Part shown: positions 25,668 through 34,102 of the stretch, piece by piece
Layout of the letters: each line of letters begins with the position of its first letter
Position numbering within the stretch: the stretch's first letter is position 1
NCBI GenBank assembly: GCA_020056965.1
Contig: JAGVGT010000025.1
Span: 1-48,001 of the forward strand
From: Deltaproteobacteria bacterium
GTDB lineage: Bacteria > Desulfobacterota > Desulfobulbia > Desulfobulbales > JAGXFP01
Reading direction: 5' to 3'
DNA: 48,001 nt
Made by a program: the position numbers and the translations under genes
Notes under the pieces: model-generated
The model's input: the letters and a program-made list of their open reading frames with translations, nothing else
What the model was told of the DNA's origin: nothing
The model's database searches: none

Positions 25668-28600
25668 TTATTTCACTTCTCCATCCAAGACCCGCCGCAC
25701 CGCCTTGGCCAGTGCTCCTTTTTCCAGCGGTTTCAGCATGAACTCCCGGATCCCCAAATCCTTGGCCTTCTCCGCATTGATCAATTCACTGAAGCCGGTG
25801 CAGAGAATAATCGGCAGGCCCGGCCGAAGCCGCAGCACCTCACCGGCCAGCTCGGCGCCGGTCAGCCTCGGCATGGTCATATCGGTCAGCAGCAGATCAA
25901 AATCTTGCGGACTTTTGCGCAGGGCCCGCAAGGCCTGGGCGCTGTCGCCAAACACGGTCACCCGATAACCGAGGCTCTCGAGCATTTCGCGCTCCAGACG
26001 GACAATGGCGGGATCGTCATCCACCACCAAAATCCGCTCATTACCCCGGGGCAGGGGCTCGGTTTTTTCGACTAGGCTACCGTGTTCCTGAAACTTGATC
26101 ACCGGCAAAGAGACCTTGAAGCTGCTGCCCTGCCCCGGCTCGCTGGTCACGCTGATCTCCCCGTGCAGGTTGGTGACGATGCCGTGCACCACGGCCAACC
26201 CCAGCCCGGTCCCCTCCCCTTTGCCCTTGGTGGTGAAGTAAGGGTCGAAGATCCGCTCCTGGATCGCTTTTTCCATGCCGCAGCCGGTATCACTCACCTC
26301 CAGCACCGCGTGGCGGCCGGCCACGAGCAGCCCCCGTTGCGACACTTCCGCCTTGGTTAGCTCTGCCGGTTTGAGCGAAACAGTCAGGGTTCCACCGCTC
26401 TCGCGCATGGCATGATAGGCGTTGGTACAGAGGTTCATCACCACCTGATGGATCTGGCCGGGGTCGGCCATGACCGGGCCGACGGTGGTATCGATGGTGC
26501 TGGCGATGGTGATAGTGGTGGGCAGCGAGGCGCGCAGGAGCTTCAGGGCCTCCTTGATAATGAACTGGACCAGCAGGGGCCGCAACTCCTGCTCGCCCGC
26601 CCGGCTGAAGGTGAGGATCTGTTTCACCAGCTCCTTGGCGCGGTTACCGGCCCGGACCACCTGCTCCTGGTCTTCCCGGATATCGCTGTCCTCGGGCAGG
26701 GACTCCAGAACGATCTCCCCATAACCGAGGATGGCAGTGAGGATGTTGTTGAAATCGTGGGCGATGCCGCCGGCCAGGGTGCCGATGGCCTCCATCTTCT
26801 GGGCCTGGCGGAGTTGGCCCTCCAATCTGGTTTGGCCGGTGATGTCCTGCACGGTGCCCCTGGAAAAGATCGGCTGGCCCAGCTCATCGTATTTGGTTAC
26901 GCAGCGCTCATGGACATGCTTGAGGGAACCGTCTTTCAGAAGGATCCGGTGTTTGCTGTCAAAGTCAGTGTGATTGCGCACCGAGTCGGCGAAGGCCAGC
27001 TGGACCATCTCCCGGTCATCGGGATGGACCATCGCCAGAAAGGCCGCATAGGAGCCCAGACACCCGCCCGGCTCCAGACCATAAATGCGGCAGACCTCCT
27101 CGGACAGAGTCACCTGGTCTCGCCCGATATCCAGCTCCCAATGGCCCAGATGGGCAAGGCGCTGCGCCTCTTCCAGCCGGGTGGCGTTATGCATCAGGGC
27201 CTCGGTGCTCTCCTTGAGGGCGGAGATATCCTCACCGTAATGGATCGAACCCTTTACACACCCGTCCGCACCGAGCAGCGGATCGACGCTGATCTGGAAC
27301 CAGCCCCCCAACCCTTCCTCATGAATTTCACTCTGGTGCCGCTGGCCATCGGCCAGCAGCCGGGCATGGGGGCAGTTGGGATGCGGCGCGGCACTGCCGT
27401 GGACCAGCTCATAACAGGTGCAGCCGACAATCTCGGCCGGACGCTTGCCGAGTTTCCCGGCCATGGCCAGATTGGCCCGGAGAATCCGGAAGTTTCGGTC
27501 CAGCAGCATGATCGGGGCGGTAATGGCATCGAAGGTCTCCTGCCACTCGTTCTTGGCCTGGATGATCTGGTCCACCACCTTCCGGTGCTCGGTGATATCG
27601 CGGTCAATCCCGCGATAGCCCCGCAGCCGCCCATCCTCATCGTAAAAAGGCACCCCGGTCGATTCGAGGATTATCGGCCGACCGTCCTTGTGGAGATTGA
27701 CATTCTCCAGGCCGACAATCGGCCTGGCCTCGGCGACCAGGGCGGAAAGTTCGGCCCGGGACCTGCGCGCCTCCAGCGGAGCCATGAAATCAAAAATGGA
27801 TCGGCCGAGCAACTCGGCCGGTTCATAGCCGAGCAGCTGCCGGACCGCCGGACTGACATAGGTGTAATACCCCTGCGCATCCACCTCCCAGATCAGGTCA
27901 CTGGTGTTTTCCACCAGGGAGCGGAAACGCTCTTCACTGGCCGCCCGGGCCGCCCGGGCCTTGGCCAGCTCGGCCATCTCCAGACGCAGCCGGGCGTTGG
28001 TAGCGGACAACTCGGCGGTACGCTCCGCCACCCGCCCTTCCAGGTCGAGATTGAGGGCGGTCAGCGCTACCTCGACCTGCTTAACCATGGTGATATCGTG
28101 CCAGACCGTGACTGTACCGATCACCACTCCATCCACCCTGAGGGGCGACGAGGAGGCCTCGACGATTCTCTCAACCCCGTCCGGTGGGCGAATGAGGAAT
28201 TGCGCGCCAGTCACCGTCTCCCCGTGTAAGGCCCGGGGAGTGGGTTGTTCCTCCAACCGACAAGACCGCCCGTCGAGATAGCGGCAGGAAACCCCTCGAA
28301 TGATTTCCTCCAAAGTCTTCCCGACCGGATCAAAACCGTAACTTCGCGTAAAGGCACCATTGGTCCTGACCACCCGCATGGCCGGATCATAGATCAGCAC
28401 CCCATCAGTCAGGGTAGAGAAAATCGTTTCCAGCTCGACCGCCAGGCGACTCTGCTTCACCAGGGCTTGCCGCAGATCCGCCTCGGCCCGCAGGCGGGCG
28501 GTGACATCCCGACCGTAGAAGTTTACATATCCACGGGCTTTGATCGGCACCACGGAGAAGTGCAGGGCGCGCTCCCCGGCGGCAACCTCGAGCTCGCCCA

Positions 28601-28856
28601 GGGTCTCGGCGGCCAGAGCCCGGGTCGCCGCGGCCTGCAAAATTTCCGGGGCCGCCTCCCCAACCCGGCCCGACCATTGTCCCAGAAGCTCGCCGGAGGC
28701 CGGATTGGCGTACAGCATAGTCCCGTCCGCCGCCACCCGCAGGACCGGGAAGGGATTTTCCTCCGGCAAGCTGGCCACGTTTATGGCGGGGACATCCCTG
28801 TTCTGACCGGCTCCCCCGCCCGTCCGACCTGACTCATTCTTTCCCATGCGCGCCAT
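25668..28856 (-). CDS. Hybrid sensor kinase (5xPAS-HisKA-HATPase-REC)
   Basis: 1062 residues from ATG 28856. A TTG at 28895 and an ATG at 28847 are alternatives; GGTGA seven bases before 28856 decides weakly. No membrane helix is seen. The PAS series is: PAS1 (~33-125), PAS2 (~140-258), a coiled coil (~262-310), PAS3 (~312-425), PAS4 (~435-555) and PAS5 (~565-680). PAS4 has a Cys/His pattern, GCTCYELVHG then NCPH (C479, C481, H486, C495, H497), seen in redox- or haem-type PAS sensors. PAS5 is a close relative of the second PAS in the 1018-residue kinase. The acceptor His is at ~700, then the ATPase domain and a full receiver. It heads the signalling island. Confidence 0.88.
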   Translation of the reverse strand: MARMGKNESGRTGGGAGQNRDVPAINVASLPEENPFPVLRVAADGTMLYANPASGELLGQWSGRVGEAAPEILQAAATRALAAETLGELEVAAGERALHFSVVPIKARGYVNFYGRDVTARLRAEADLRQALVKQSRLAVELETIFSTLTDGVLIYDPAMRVVRTNGAFTRSYGFDPVGKTLEEIIRGVSCRYLDGRSCRLEEQPTPRALHGETVTGAQFLIRPPDGVERIVEASSSPLRVDGVVIGTVTVWHDITMVKQVEVALTALNLDLEGRVAERTAELSATNARLRLEMAELAKARAARAASEERFRSLVENTSDLIWEVDAQGYYTYVSPAVRQLLGYEPAELLGRSIFDFMAPLEARRSRAELSALVAEARPIVGLENVNLHKDGRPIILESTGVPFYDEDGRLRGYRGIDRDITEHRKVVDQIIQAKNEWQETFDAITAPIMLLDRNFRILRANLAMAGKLGKRPAEIVGCTCYELVHGSAAPHPNCPHARLLADGQRHQSEIHEEGLGGWFQISVDPLLGADGCVKGSIHYGEDISALKESTEALMHNATRLEEAQRLAHLGHWELDIGRDQVTLSEEVCRIYGLEPGGCLGSYAAFLAMVHPDDREMVQLAFADSVRNHTDFDSKHRILLKDGSLKHVHERCVTKYDELGQPIFSRGTVQDITGQTRLEGQLRQAQKMEAIGTLAGGIAHDFNNILTAILGYGEIVLESLPEDSDIREDQEQVVRAGNRAKELVKQILTFSRAGEQELRPLLVQFIIKEALKLLRASLPTTITIASTIDTTVGPVMADPGQIHQVVMNLCTNAYHAMRESGGTLTVSLKPAELTKAEVSQRGLLVAGRHAVLEVSDTGCGMEKAIQERIFDPYFTTKGKGEGTGLGLAVVHGIVTNLHGEISVTSEPGQGSSFKVSLPVIKFQEHGSLVEKTEPLPRGNERILVVDDDPAIVRLEREMLESLGYRVTVFGDSAQALRALRKSPQDFDLLLTDMTMPRLTGAELAGEVLRLRPGLPIILCTGFSELINAEKAKDLGIREFMLKPLEKGALAKAVRRVLDGEVK

Positions 28857-28913
28857 ATCCCGGTCACCGCAAATCAGCCGCTCGATCCCGAACAATCCGG
28901 ACCTGGTCGAAAC

Positions 28914-28938
28914 TTCGGGAATTCAACAAATTCCTGAA
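28914..28938. promoter_or_regulatory. Short palindrome upstream of the 1062-residue kinase
   Basis: TTCGGGAATT (28914-28923) pairs with AATTCCTGAA (28929-28938) across a five-base loop, with one wobble pair. It lies about 60 bases before the kinase start, where an operator or a leader hairpin would be. I have no further evidence for function. Confidence 0.3.
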
Positions 28939-29053
28939 CGTAAGGATGGCTGATCGCGAGGAGAAAAGTCAAGTCAGGCGGGGGAAATATCCTGCCGGTC
29001 AAGGCAACTGGAAAGGTGGTGGGCAGCCGAGGAACGAACCAAACTCCCGGTGC

Positions 29054-29890
29054 TCAAAACCCCACGAAGAAGGCGAGTCCTCCCCCGTACTCCGGACTGC
29101 CGTCGCTGAGTCCTTTCAGCAGATAGAACTCGGTCGAGGTATTCTCGCCAAAGCCCCAGACCGTTTTCAGCCGCAACTCCAGCGGGGCCGTCATCCCGTC
29201 GAAGGTGGCTGAGCCGGCGCGGGCAAACAGCGCGGTGTACAGCTCTTCACTCCAGCCATAGCCGAGCCCGGCATCGGCCAGAAGATAGTCCCGGGCGCCG
29301 GTTTCCGCCCGGGAGGCGCCCTGGAAAATATAGCGCCCCTCGGCAAAGGGTTGCCAGTCGCCCAGCCATTTCGAAAGCGTCAAGCCGGGGCCCCAGTCGA
29401 AGGAACCGGTGCCCAGACCCTTGTCTTCGTCGGCGGTGGGGAATTTGAGATAGCAGGTCAGGCCGAATTGCGGGGAGCCTTCCCCATCCAGCAGGAGATT
29501 GTACGCGGGCAGCAAGGTGATGTCGCCGAGTCCGGACTGGTCTTCCGAACCCGAGACCACCACGCTCTGCCCCGAACCATTCATCCCCCGCCCGCCGTAG
29601 TAGGCCTGGGCAGCGGGAACGCCGCCGGTGGTGGCCGCGTAACCGGTGGTGATGGTACTCTGGTAGAGGAACGGCACGGTCAACTCCAGACTGAACCGCT
29701 CGCTGGGGAACCAATCGAGGGTCAGGGGAATGGTCGTATAGGAGCTGGTGGAAGCGGTGCCGAAATCACCCCGGGCGTAGTCAAGCCCCAGCCCCAGGGA
29801 AAACTGCGGCGGGGTAGCTGCGGAGGCCGCCGAAACGCCCCCGGCCAGAAGCAGGCCGATCAGGGCAACAGGTAGTGTACGCATATCCAT
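29054..29890 (-). CDS. Outer-membrane beta-barrel protein, transporter-like
   Basis: 278 residues from ATG 29890 (AGAGG upstream; a second ATG follows two codons later). A signal peptide (~1-25, ending ASAA) is followed by a barrel of alternating strands and ends in Phe (GGLAFFVGF). The strands YTTIPLTLDWFPSERFSLELTVPFLYQ and GLGDITLLPAYNLLLDGEG, and the FPTADEDKGLGTGSFDWGPGL loop, recall the 'MetA-pathway of phenol degradation' / transporter-like outer-membrane family. That group's actual substrates are mostly unproven. It is the third gene of a minus-strand operon whose other members are small exported proteins. I consider the barrel call firm and the family call tentative. Confidence 0.75.
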   Translation of the reverse strand: MDMRTLPVALIGLLLAGGVSAASAATPPQFSLGLGLDYARGDFGTASTSSYTTIPLTLDWFPSERFSLELTVPFLYQSTITTGYAATTGGVPAAQAYYGGRGMNGSGQSVVVSGSEDQSGLGDITLLPAYNLLLDGEGSPQFGLTCYLKFPTADEDKGLGTGSFDWGPGLTLSKWLGDWQPFAEGRYIFQGASRAETGARDYLLADAGLGYGWSEELYTALFARAGSATFDGMTAPLELRLKTVWGFGENTSTEFYLLKGLSDGSPEYGGGLAFFVGF

Positions 29891-29921
29891 GGTTTTTACC
29901 TCTTGAATAATTCGCTTGAAA

Positions 29922-30449
29922 TTATCGGCCCATCCGGCCGCCGCCGACCCGGCCGGGGGATTGCTGGCGTAGCGGCCCGGAGCGACTGCCGTTCCGGCCC
30001 AACCGGTTGCCGGCGCCGTTGCCGGCCCAGTATGGCCGCCCCGATTCGTTCCGCAAGGCGACCTCGGCACCGCTGCTCTCATCAGTCAGACATTGGGCCA
30101 GGAGGTAGACCACCCCGTCCTTCCCCTGGGCCTTGGAGCCACGGACCGTCACCCGGTCACCGACCTTGAGGGCCACACCGTTTTCCGTCCAATATTTCCG
30201 GGGGCCCAGGATCACCACCCAGACTTCCTCACCGGTGGCCATCTCGAAGCGGGCCTGGGGCTTAGCCTCGTCGATCACCATTGCCGTGACCAGACCACTG
30301 GCCGTGATGACGGTATTGGCATCGTAGCCGGATTCCAGATCCAGGTCGCGTTGCGCGTCACCGCCGCCCCACCAGGCGGCCCCGGCCGGAACCGGCGCCA
30401 CCAGGGCCAGAGTCAGAAGAAAGATGATGGTTGGTAGTGCCGTTCGCAT
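29922..30449 (-). CDS. Exported OB-fold-like protein of unknown function
   Basis: 176 residues from ATG 30449, chosen over earlier ATG/GTG-type starts because GAGGG lies just before it and the signal peptide then begins properly (MRTALPTIIFLL, cleaved near AGA). Residues ~45-125 look like a small five-strand OB-type barrel: TVITASGLVTAMVI, ARFEMATGEEVWVVIL, LKVGDRVTVRGSKAQGKDG. The tail (~140-176) is Gly/Arg/Asn-rich and basic, perhaps disordered or nucleic-acid or metal binding. It sits between the Gly-rich peptide gene and the barrel gene (31 bases to the latter). I do not recognise a named family. Confidence 0.6.
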   Translation of the reverse strand: MRTALPTIIFLLTLALVAPVPAGAAWWGGGDAQRDLDLESGYDANTVITASGLVTAMVIDEAKPQARFEMATGEEVWVVILGPRKYWTENGVALKVGDRVTVRGSKAQGKDGVVYLLAQCLTDESSGAEVALRNESGRPYWAGNGAGNRLGRNGSRSGPLRQQSPGRVGGGRMGR

Positions 30450-30513
30450 GTAATCCCTCATGCCGCCGAGGGCATCTGCCCTCGGCGGTGGTCGGTGGTT
30501 AGTCCGGTTCCCT

Positions 30514-30861
30514 TTACTCGCTGGCAACCGGCGGAGCGGGAGTGGTATTCAGGCCACTGCCGTCCTGCAGCCCCTTACCGTAACCGGGCCGGGTGGTGGA
30601 GCCATTGGCGGTGACCCCGGTGGACAGGAAAGTGCCGTCGCGCCGCTGGGAGTCGGCGGGCCTGGTCAGCGAAGAATCCGCCGGGGTTCTGGTCCTGACC
30701 TGGGCCTGGCTCTGAGTCTGGGTGCGGTTCAAATTACACTGGCCGTTGCCCCGCCCCCCGCCGCCCCCGCCGTTGCCGCCTCGGGCCAGGGCCTCGCCGC
30801 CCGCCAGGGTTACCGCTAAAAGTACTGCCGCCGCCACTGCCGTCATCTTGTTGGTTTTCAT
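30514..30861 (-). CDS. Small exported Gly/Thr-rich protein
   Basis: 115 residues. It has a signal peptide (~1-27, MKTNKMTAVAAAVLLAVTL to ALA), then a poly-Gly/Arg block (GGNGGGGGGRGNGQ) with one Cys (~42), a TQTQSQAQVRTRT stretch and a Pro/Ser/Thr-rich tail. The composition suggests an unstructured secreted or periplasmic peptide, perhaps a metal chaperone or matrix component; this is inference only. It is the first gene after the candidate sigma-54 promoter at 30933-30948. A ribosome site AAGGAG (~30871-30876) precedes the ATG. The gap to the next gene is 64 bases. Confidence 0.65.
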   Translation of the reverse strand: MKTNKMTAVAAAVLLAVTLAGGEALARGGNGGGGGGRGNGQCNLNRTQTQSQAQVRTRTPADSSLTRPADSQRRDGTFLSTGVTANGSTTRPGYGKGLQDGSGLNTTPAPPVASE

Positions 30862-30932
30862 GGTTCGTGCTCCTTGAAGTAGTTTATGGCGCTTAATCAG
30901 TCGCCTTTCAACCTCAGGTACTCCACAAACCG

Positions 30933-30948
30933 TGCCACTTGCCAGCCA
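30933..30948 (-). promoter_or_regulatory. Candidate sigma-54 promoter for the export operon
   Basis: On the minus strand the sequence reads TGGCTGGCAAGTGGCA. Against the sigma-54 consensus TGGCAC-N5-TTGCA it keeps the -24 GG and the -12 GC at the required ten-base separation, the flanking TGGC, and four of five bases of TTGCA. It lies ~70 bases before the ATG at 30861, and the next upstream gene encodes an NtrC-type sigma-54 activator. That context raises the probability well above a chance match. Confidence 0.55.
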
Positions 30949-31012
30949 ATCGTTATCAGCCCGTAATCAAAGGACTTTTCGCGATACTCCAGCTCAAACA
31001 GCTCGAAAAAAT

Positions 31013-31027
31013 GTGCAAATCCTGCAC
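31013..31027. promoter_or_regulatory. Candidate enhancer (activator-binding) site
   Basis: A palindrome GTGCA-AATCC-TGCAC lies about 65-80 bases upstream of the candidate sigma-54 promoter, the usual distance for an NtrC-family enhancer. The half-site TGCACC occurs at 31023-31028 and again at 31042-31047. This looks like the NtrC-style TGCACC...GGTGCA motif, but proof is lacking. Confidence 0.4.
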
Positions 31028-31056
31028 CGCCGGGAAGAACTTGCACCATGAATATC

Positions 31057-32409
31057 CTAAGCCGCACCCGCCAACCCGTACTCCTGCAAACGGTACTGCA
31101 GGGTGCGCCGGGAGATGCCCAGCCGCTCGGCGGCCAGGCGGCGATTCCCGCCGGTGGCCTTGAGGGCGGCAACAATCGCCTCGCGTTCGGCTGCGCGGAT
31201 ACTACCGCCCGCCCGCCGCGCCGACCCGTCGGAGCCAGTCCGAATGAGCTCGGGAAGATCGGCCACGGTGATCTCACCCCGGGCCAGGATCACCGCCCGC
31301 TCCAGGACATTGCGCAACTCGCGGATATTGCCCGGCCAATCGTAGGACAGCAAGGCCTTGAGAGCGGCGGCGGCAAGGGCTGGAGCCTTCTTGCCCATCC
31401 CCCGGGCATGTTGCCGGACAAAATAAACGGCCAGTTCGGCCAGGGCATCGCGGCGGTCCCGCAACGGCGGCAGGGTGATGGGAAAGACGTTCAGCCGGTA
31501 GAACAGGTCCTCGCGGAACCGCCCGGCCGCCACCTCCTTGGTCAGATCGCGGTTGGTAGCGGCCAGCACCCGGACATCGGCATGCAGTTCGCGGTTGCCC
31601 CCCACCCGCTGAAAGCTGCGTTCCTCGAGAACCCGCAACAGCTTGACCTGCATCGGCAGCACCATCTCCCCGATCTCGTCAAGCATGATGGTGCCCCCGG
31701 CCGCCACCTCAAATCTACCGGCCCGGCTGGCGACCGCCCCGGTGAAGGCGCCCCGCTCGTGACCGAACAGCTCGCTTTCCAGCAGAGTTTCCGGGATGGC
31801 GGCACAGTTGACCGCCACAAACGGCCCCTTCCGGCGGCCGCTGGCCAGATGGAGATAACGGCAGAGCAATTCTTTGCCGGTACCACTCTCGCCGCCGAGC
31901 AGGACCGTCGCCTCGGTCGGTGCCACCTCCCGCACCAACCTGGCCACAGCCTGCATGGCCGCCCCGGCGAAGAGGATTTCCAGGGGCGGCAACCCCGCTT
32001 GTTCCGCGGCATCGAAGGCCACTAGCCGGCGCTCCCGGCGATTTTCCTCGAGAAGGTTCTCGACCAGACTCCGCAAGGCGGCCGGGTCGGGCAACGGTTT
32101 GGTAAGAAAATCGCTGACCCCTTCCTTGATCGCCGCCACCGCCTCCTCCACCTTGCCGAAAGCGGTGATCAGAACAAACGGCGTTCCCAACAGCTCTTCC
32201 CGGGCAGTCCGGTAGAGTTCGAGTCCACCCAGTTTCGGCATCTTGAGATCGGAGAGGACCAAGTCAAAGGTTTCCTGCCGCAGACGGGTGAGCCCCTCCA
32301 CCCCGTCCCCCGCCAGGGTCACCCGGTGTCCCGCTTCCTCCAAAATGGTGGCCAACAGGCCGCGAAATGTGGGGTCGTCTTCAACGATCAGAATTTTCCC
32401 GCTCAGCAC
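31057..32409 (-). CDS. NtrC-family sigma-54-dependent response regulator
   Basis: 450 residues: receiver (1-~120, phospho-Asp D54 in LVLSDLKMP), sigma-54 AAA+ activator domain (~140-375) and Fis-type HTH (~405-445, [16 protein letters not shown]). Walker A is GESGTGKE (~173-180). The sigma-54-contact loop GAFTGA is intact, as are the LDEIGEM Walker B and the [10 protein letters not shown] region. The protein should therefore activate a sigma-54 promoter when phosphorylated. Downstream on the same strand is an operon with a candidate sigma-54 promoter 100-120 bases past its stop. The kinase gene at 32787-34019 lies upstream, 377 bases away, and is the probable partner. Overall similarity is to ZraR/AtoC-type regulators, but I would not name it from this alone. 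Confidence 0.92.
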   Translation of the reverse strand: MLSGKILIVEDDPTFRGLLATILEEAGHRVTLAGDGVEGLTRLRQETFDLVLSDLKMPKLGGLELYRTAREELLGTPFVLITAFGKVEEAVAAIKEGVSDFLTKPLPDPAALRSLVENLLEENRRERRLVAFDAAEQAGLPPLEILFAGAAMQAVARLVREVAPTEATVLLGGESGTGKELLCRYLHLASGRRKGPFVAVNCAAIPETLLESELFGHERGAFTGAVASRAGRFEVAAGGTIMLDEIGEMVLPMQVKLLRVLEERSFQRVGGNRELHADVRVLAATNRDLTKEVAAGRFREDLFYRLNVFPITLPPLRDRRDALAELAVYFVRQHARGMGKKAPALAAAALKALLSYDWPGNIRELRNVLERAVILARGEITVADLPELIRTGSDGSARRAGGSIRAAEREAIVAALKATGGNRRLAAERLGISRRTLQYRLQEYGLAGAA

Positions 32410-32458
32410 TGCGTTCCTCCTTTAAGACCGGTTCGACAGTCACATTTCAAAAGAATCC

Positions 32459-32558
32459 GGGAGTCAGAATTCAGAATTCAGGAGAAAAACGAAACATTTA
32501 TCCCAGTGGCAATCCCATACATTCTGACTTCTGACTTCTGACTTCTTGATTCTGAATT
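32459..32558. repeat. Short-word repeat (GAATTCAG / CTTCTGA), inverted halves
   Basis: GAGTCAGAATTCAGAATTCAGGAG (32461-32484, words GTCAGAATTCAG) and the inverted words TTCTGACTTCTGACTTCTGACTTC (32522-32545), with TTCTGAATTC near 32550-32559, flank a short unique stretch. This is the same family as at 13225 and 45236. It fills part of the 377-base gap between the regulator and kinase genes. Confidence 0.7.
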
Positions 32559-32664
32559 CCCTTCCCAAATAGAACTAGTGTCCTGTCTGGTTAATTGCTT
32601 CCATCAATTTGAGGCAAAAGTTTGCTTGCTCTCATTGCCCGCCTATGCCACAAACACCCTGAGC

Positions 32665-32743
32665 CACCCTTCGACAGGCTCAGGGTGAACGGTGGTTACC
32701 TTTCAAACAGTTATTCCGATCATCCTGAGCCTGTCGAAGGGTG
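32665..32743. repeat. Perfect 20-bp inverted repeat (TTCGACAGGCTCAG type)
   Basis: CACCCTTCGACAGGCTCAGG at 32665-32684 is the exact reverse complement of 32724-32743, with a 39-base spacer. This TTCGACAGGCTCAGGGTGA element is a widespread bacterial dispersed palindrome. With the short-word repeat before it, it fills the gap between the kinase stop (32787) and the regulator start (32409), so transcription from kinase into regulator may be weakened or the regulator may have its own promoter. Confidence 0.8.
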
Positions 32744-32786
32744 GCCCGACTTGTTCATTACTGGAAAGAACCAACCATACGAGACA

Positions 32787-34019
32787 CTAGGCAGCCGGCA
32801 GAACCACCCGCAGAAGGGCGCCGCCACCCGGCGCCGCCTCGGCCCGGATGCTGCCGCCGCCACCGTCGATAATCTTTTTGCAAATCGCCAACCCCAACCC
32901 GGAACCGCGGGCCTTGCTGGTCCGGAAAGGCAGAAACAATTCGGCCCGCATCTCGGCGGGAATGCCGCCCCCCTGGTCGGCCACGGTCAATTCGACCCAT
33001 TTCCCGGCCCGCCGGGCGGCAAGGGTGACCACACCGTTTTCTGGAGAGGCCTGCAGGGCATTGGTCAGGAGGTTGAGCAATACGCGCCGCAAGCCCTCCT
33101 CCTGTCCGCATACCGCCAAATCATCCGGCAGATCGCAGCTGATCCGCGCCCCCAACTCCTCGGCCTGCGGCGCCAGCAGGGTCAGGATCGGCAGAGCGAC
33201 CGCCGCCAGATTCACGGTCGCCAAGTTCTCCGGCGCCCCTCGGGTATAGAGAAGAATATCATCAACCAGCCCCTCCAAACGCACGGCCTCGCTGACAATC
33301 AGCCCGGCAAAATCGTGTTCACGGCCGGCGGGAAAGCGTTCAACCAGGAGCTGCCCGTAGCCTTTGATGCCGGCCAACGGATTGCGCACCTCATGGGCCA
33401 GCACCGCCCCCACCTCGCCCAGTCTGGCCAGTTCATGCTGGCGATCGGCCAGGCGTTGTTGAACGGCCTGGCGGTGCAGCAGCAGGACGATCCCGCCGCC
33501 CATCAGCCAGCCGACTGCCAGCAGCGAGAAAATCACCATCTGGCCCTGCCGGGCCCGCCGCATAACCGCTTCGGCTCGCCAGGTGTGCAGGGCGAGCCGA
33601 AGCACGGAGACTTCTCCCGCGAAGTGAAAGGGGGCCTGAAATTCGTAGACCGTTTCGCCGGTCCCCAGCCGGACCCGCCCCTCGCGCATCGTGCCTTCGC
33701 GAACGACCGGGAGGTGGCGCGCATCGCCGACCACGCTACCGGTCAGATCCGCATTGGTGTGGAAAAGGATTTTCCCCTGCCCGGTAATCAGGGCCGAGTA
33801 AGCCACCTCCGGCGACACCAGGGAATTGAGGGAAGTCAGCGAGGTATCGCGGGCGGCCAGGCTTTCCATGGCCCCGGCCAGGGTCAGGGCCAGACCGCGC
33901 AGATTTTCCTCGGCCAGCGGGGCGGCGGCGCGGTAGTTGCGGACCGCAAACCATGAGAGTCCGCCGGTCAGGACCAGGGCGAAGCTGATGGTCAAAAGGG
34001 CGACAAGAAGGCGGCGCAT
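32787..34019 (-). CDS. Membrane sensor histidine kinase (ZraS-like), partner of the NtrC-type regulator
   Basis: 410 residues. Membrane helices at ~5-27 and ~160-181 enclose a periplasmic domain (~30-158) with AYSALITGQGKILFHTNAD, a single-Cache-like strand pair also seen in ZraS. HisKA has VLAHEVRNPLAGIKGYGQLL (His 209). The ATPase domain has NLLTNALQASPENG and GSGLGLAICKKIIDGGGG. The HEVRNPL box is the type that phosphorylates NtrC-family regulators, and such a regulator is the next gene on the strand. There is no HAMP motif that I can identify with confidence. The start is ATG 34019 with a distant GGGAG. The signal is unknown; ZraS itself responds to zinc or envelope stress. Confidence 0.88.
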   Translation of the reverse strand: MRRLLVALLTISFALVLTGGLSWFAVRNYRAAAPLAEENLRGLALTLAGAMESLAARDTSLTSLNSLVSPEVAYSALITGQGKILFHTNADLTGSVVGDARHLPVVREGTMREGRVRLGTGETVYEFQAPFHFAGEVSVLRLALHTWRAEAVMRRARQGQMVIFSLLAVGWLMGGGIVLLLHRQAVQQRLADRQHELARLGEVGAVLAHEVRNPLAGIKGYGQLLVERFPAGREHDFAGLIVSEAVRLEGLVDDILLYTRGAPENLATVNLAAVALPILTLLAPQAEELGARISCDLPDDLAVCGQEEGLRRVLLNLLTNALQASPENGVVTLAARRAGKWVELTVADQGGGIPAEMRAELFLPFRTSKARGSGLGLAICKKIIDGGGGSIRAEAAPGGGALLRVVLPAA

Positions 34020-34102
34020 GCTCGGCTGGGACTCCCTGGAATACGGCCGGGCAAGGCCCCGGCGCAGCGGGCAGCGCCCGGCAAGCTCAGATGCGTGGGA
34101 CT

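Noticed and set aside
28940-29053. Possible structured leader or riboswitch between the barrel gene and the 1062-residue kinase
   Set aside because: I compared it with the c-di-GMP, cobalamin and ykkC-type conserved cores as I know them and found no match.
30897-31049. 50-codon minus-strand frame starting MVQVLPGGAGFAHFFEL
   Set aside because: It covers the candidate sigma-54 promoter and enhancer region before the export operon, has no ribosome site and no recognisable family. I judged the control region more likely.
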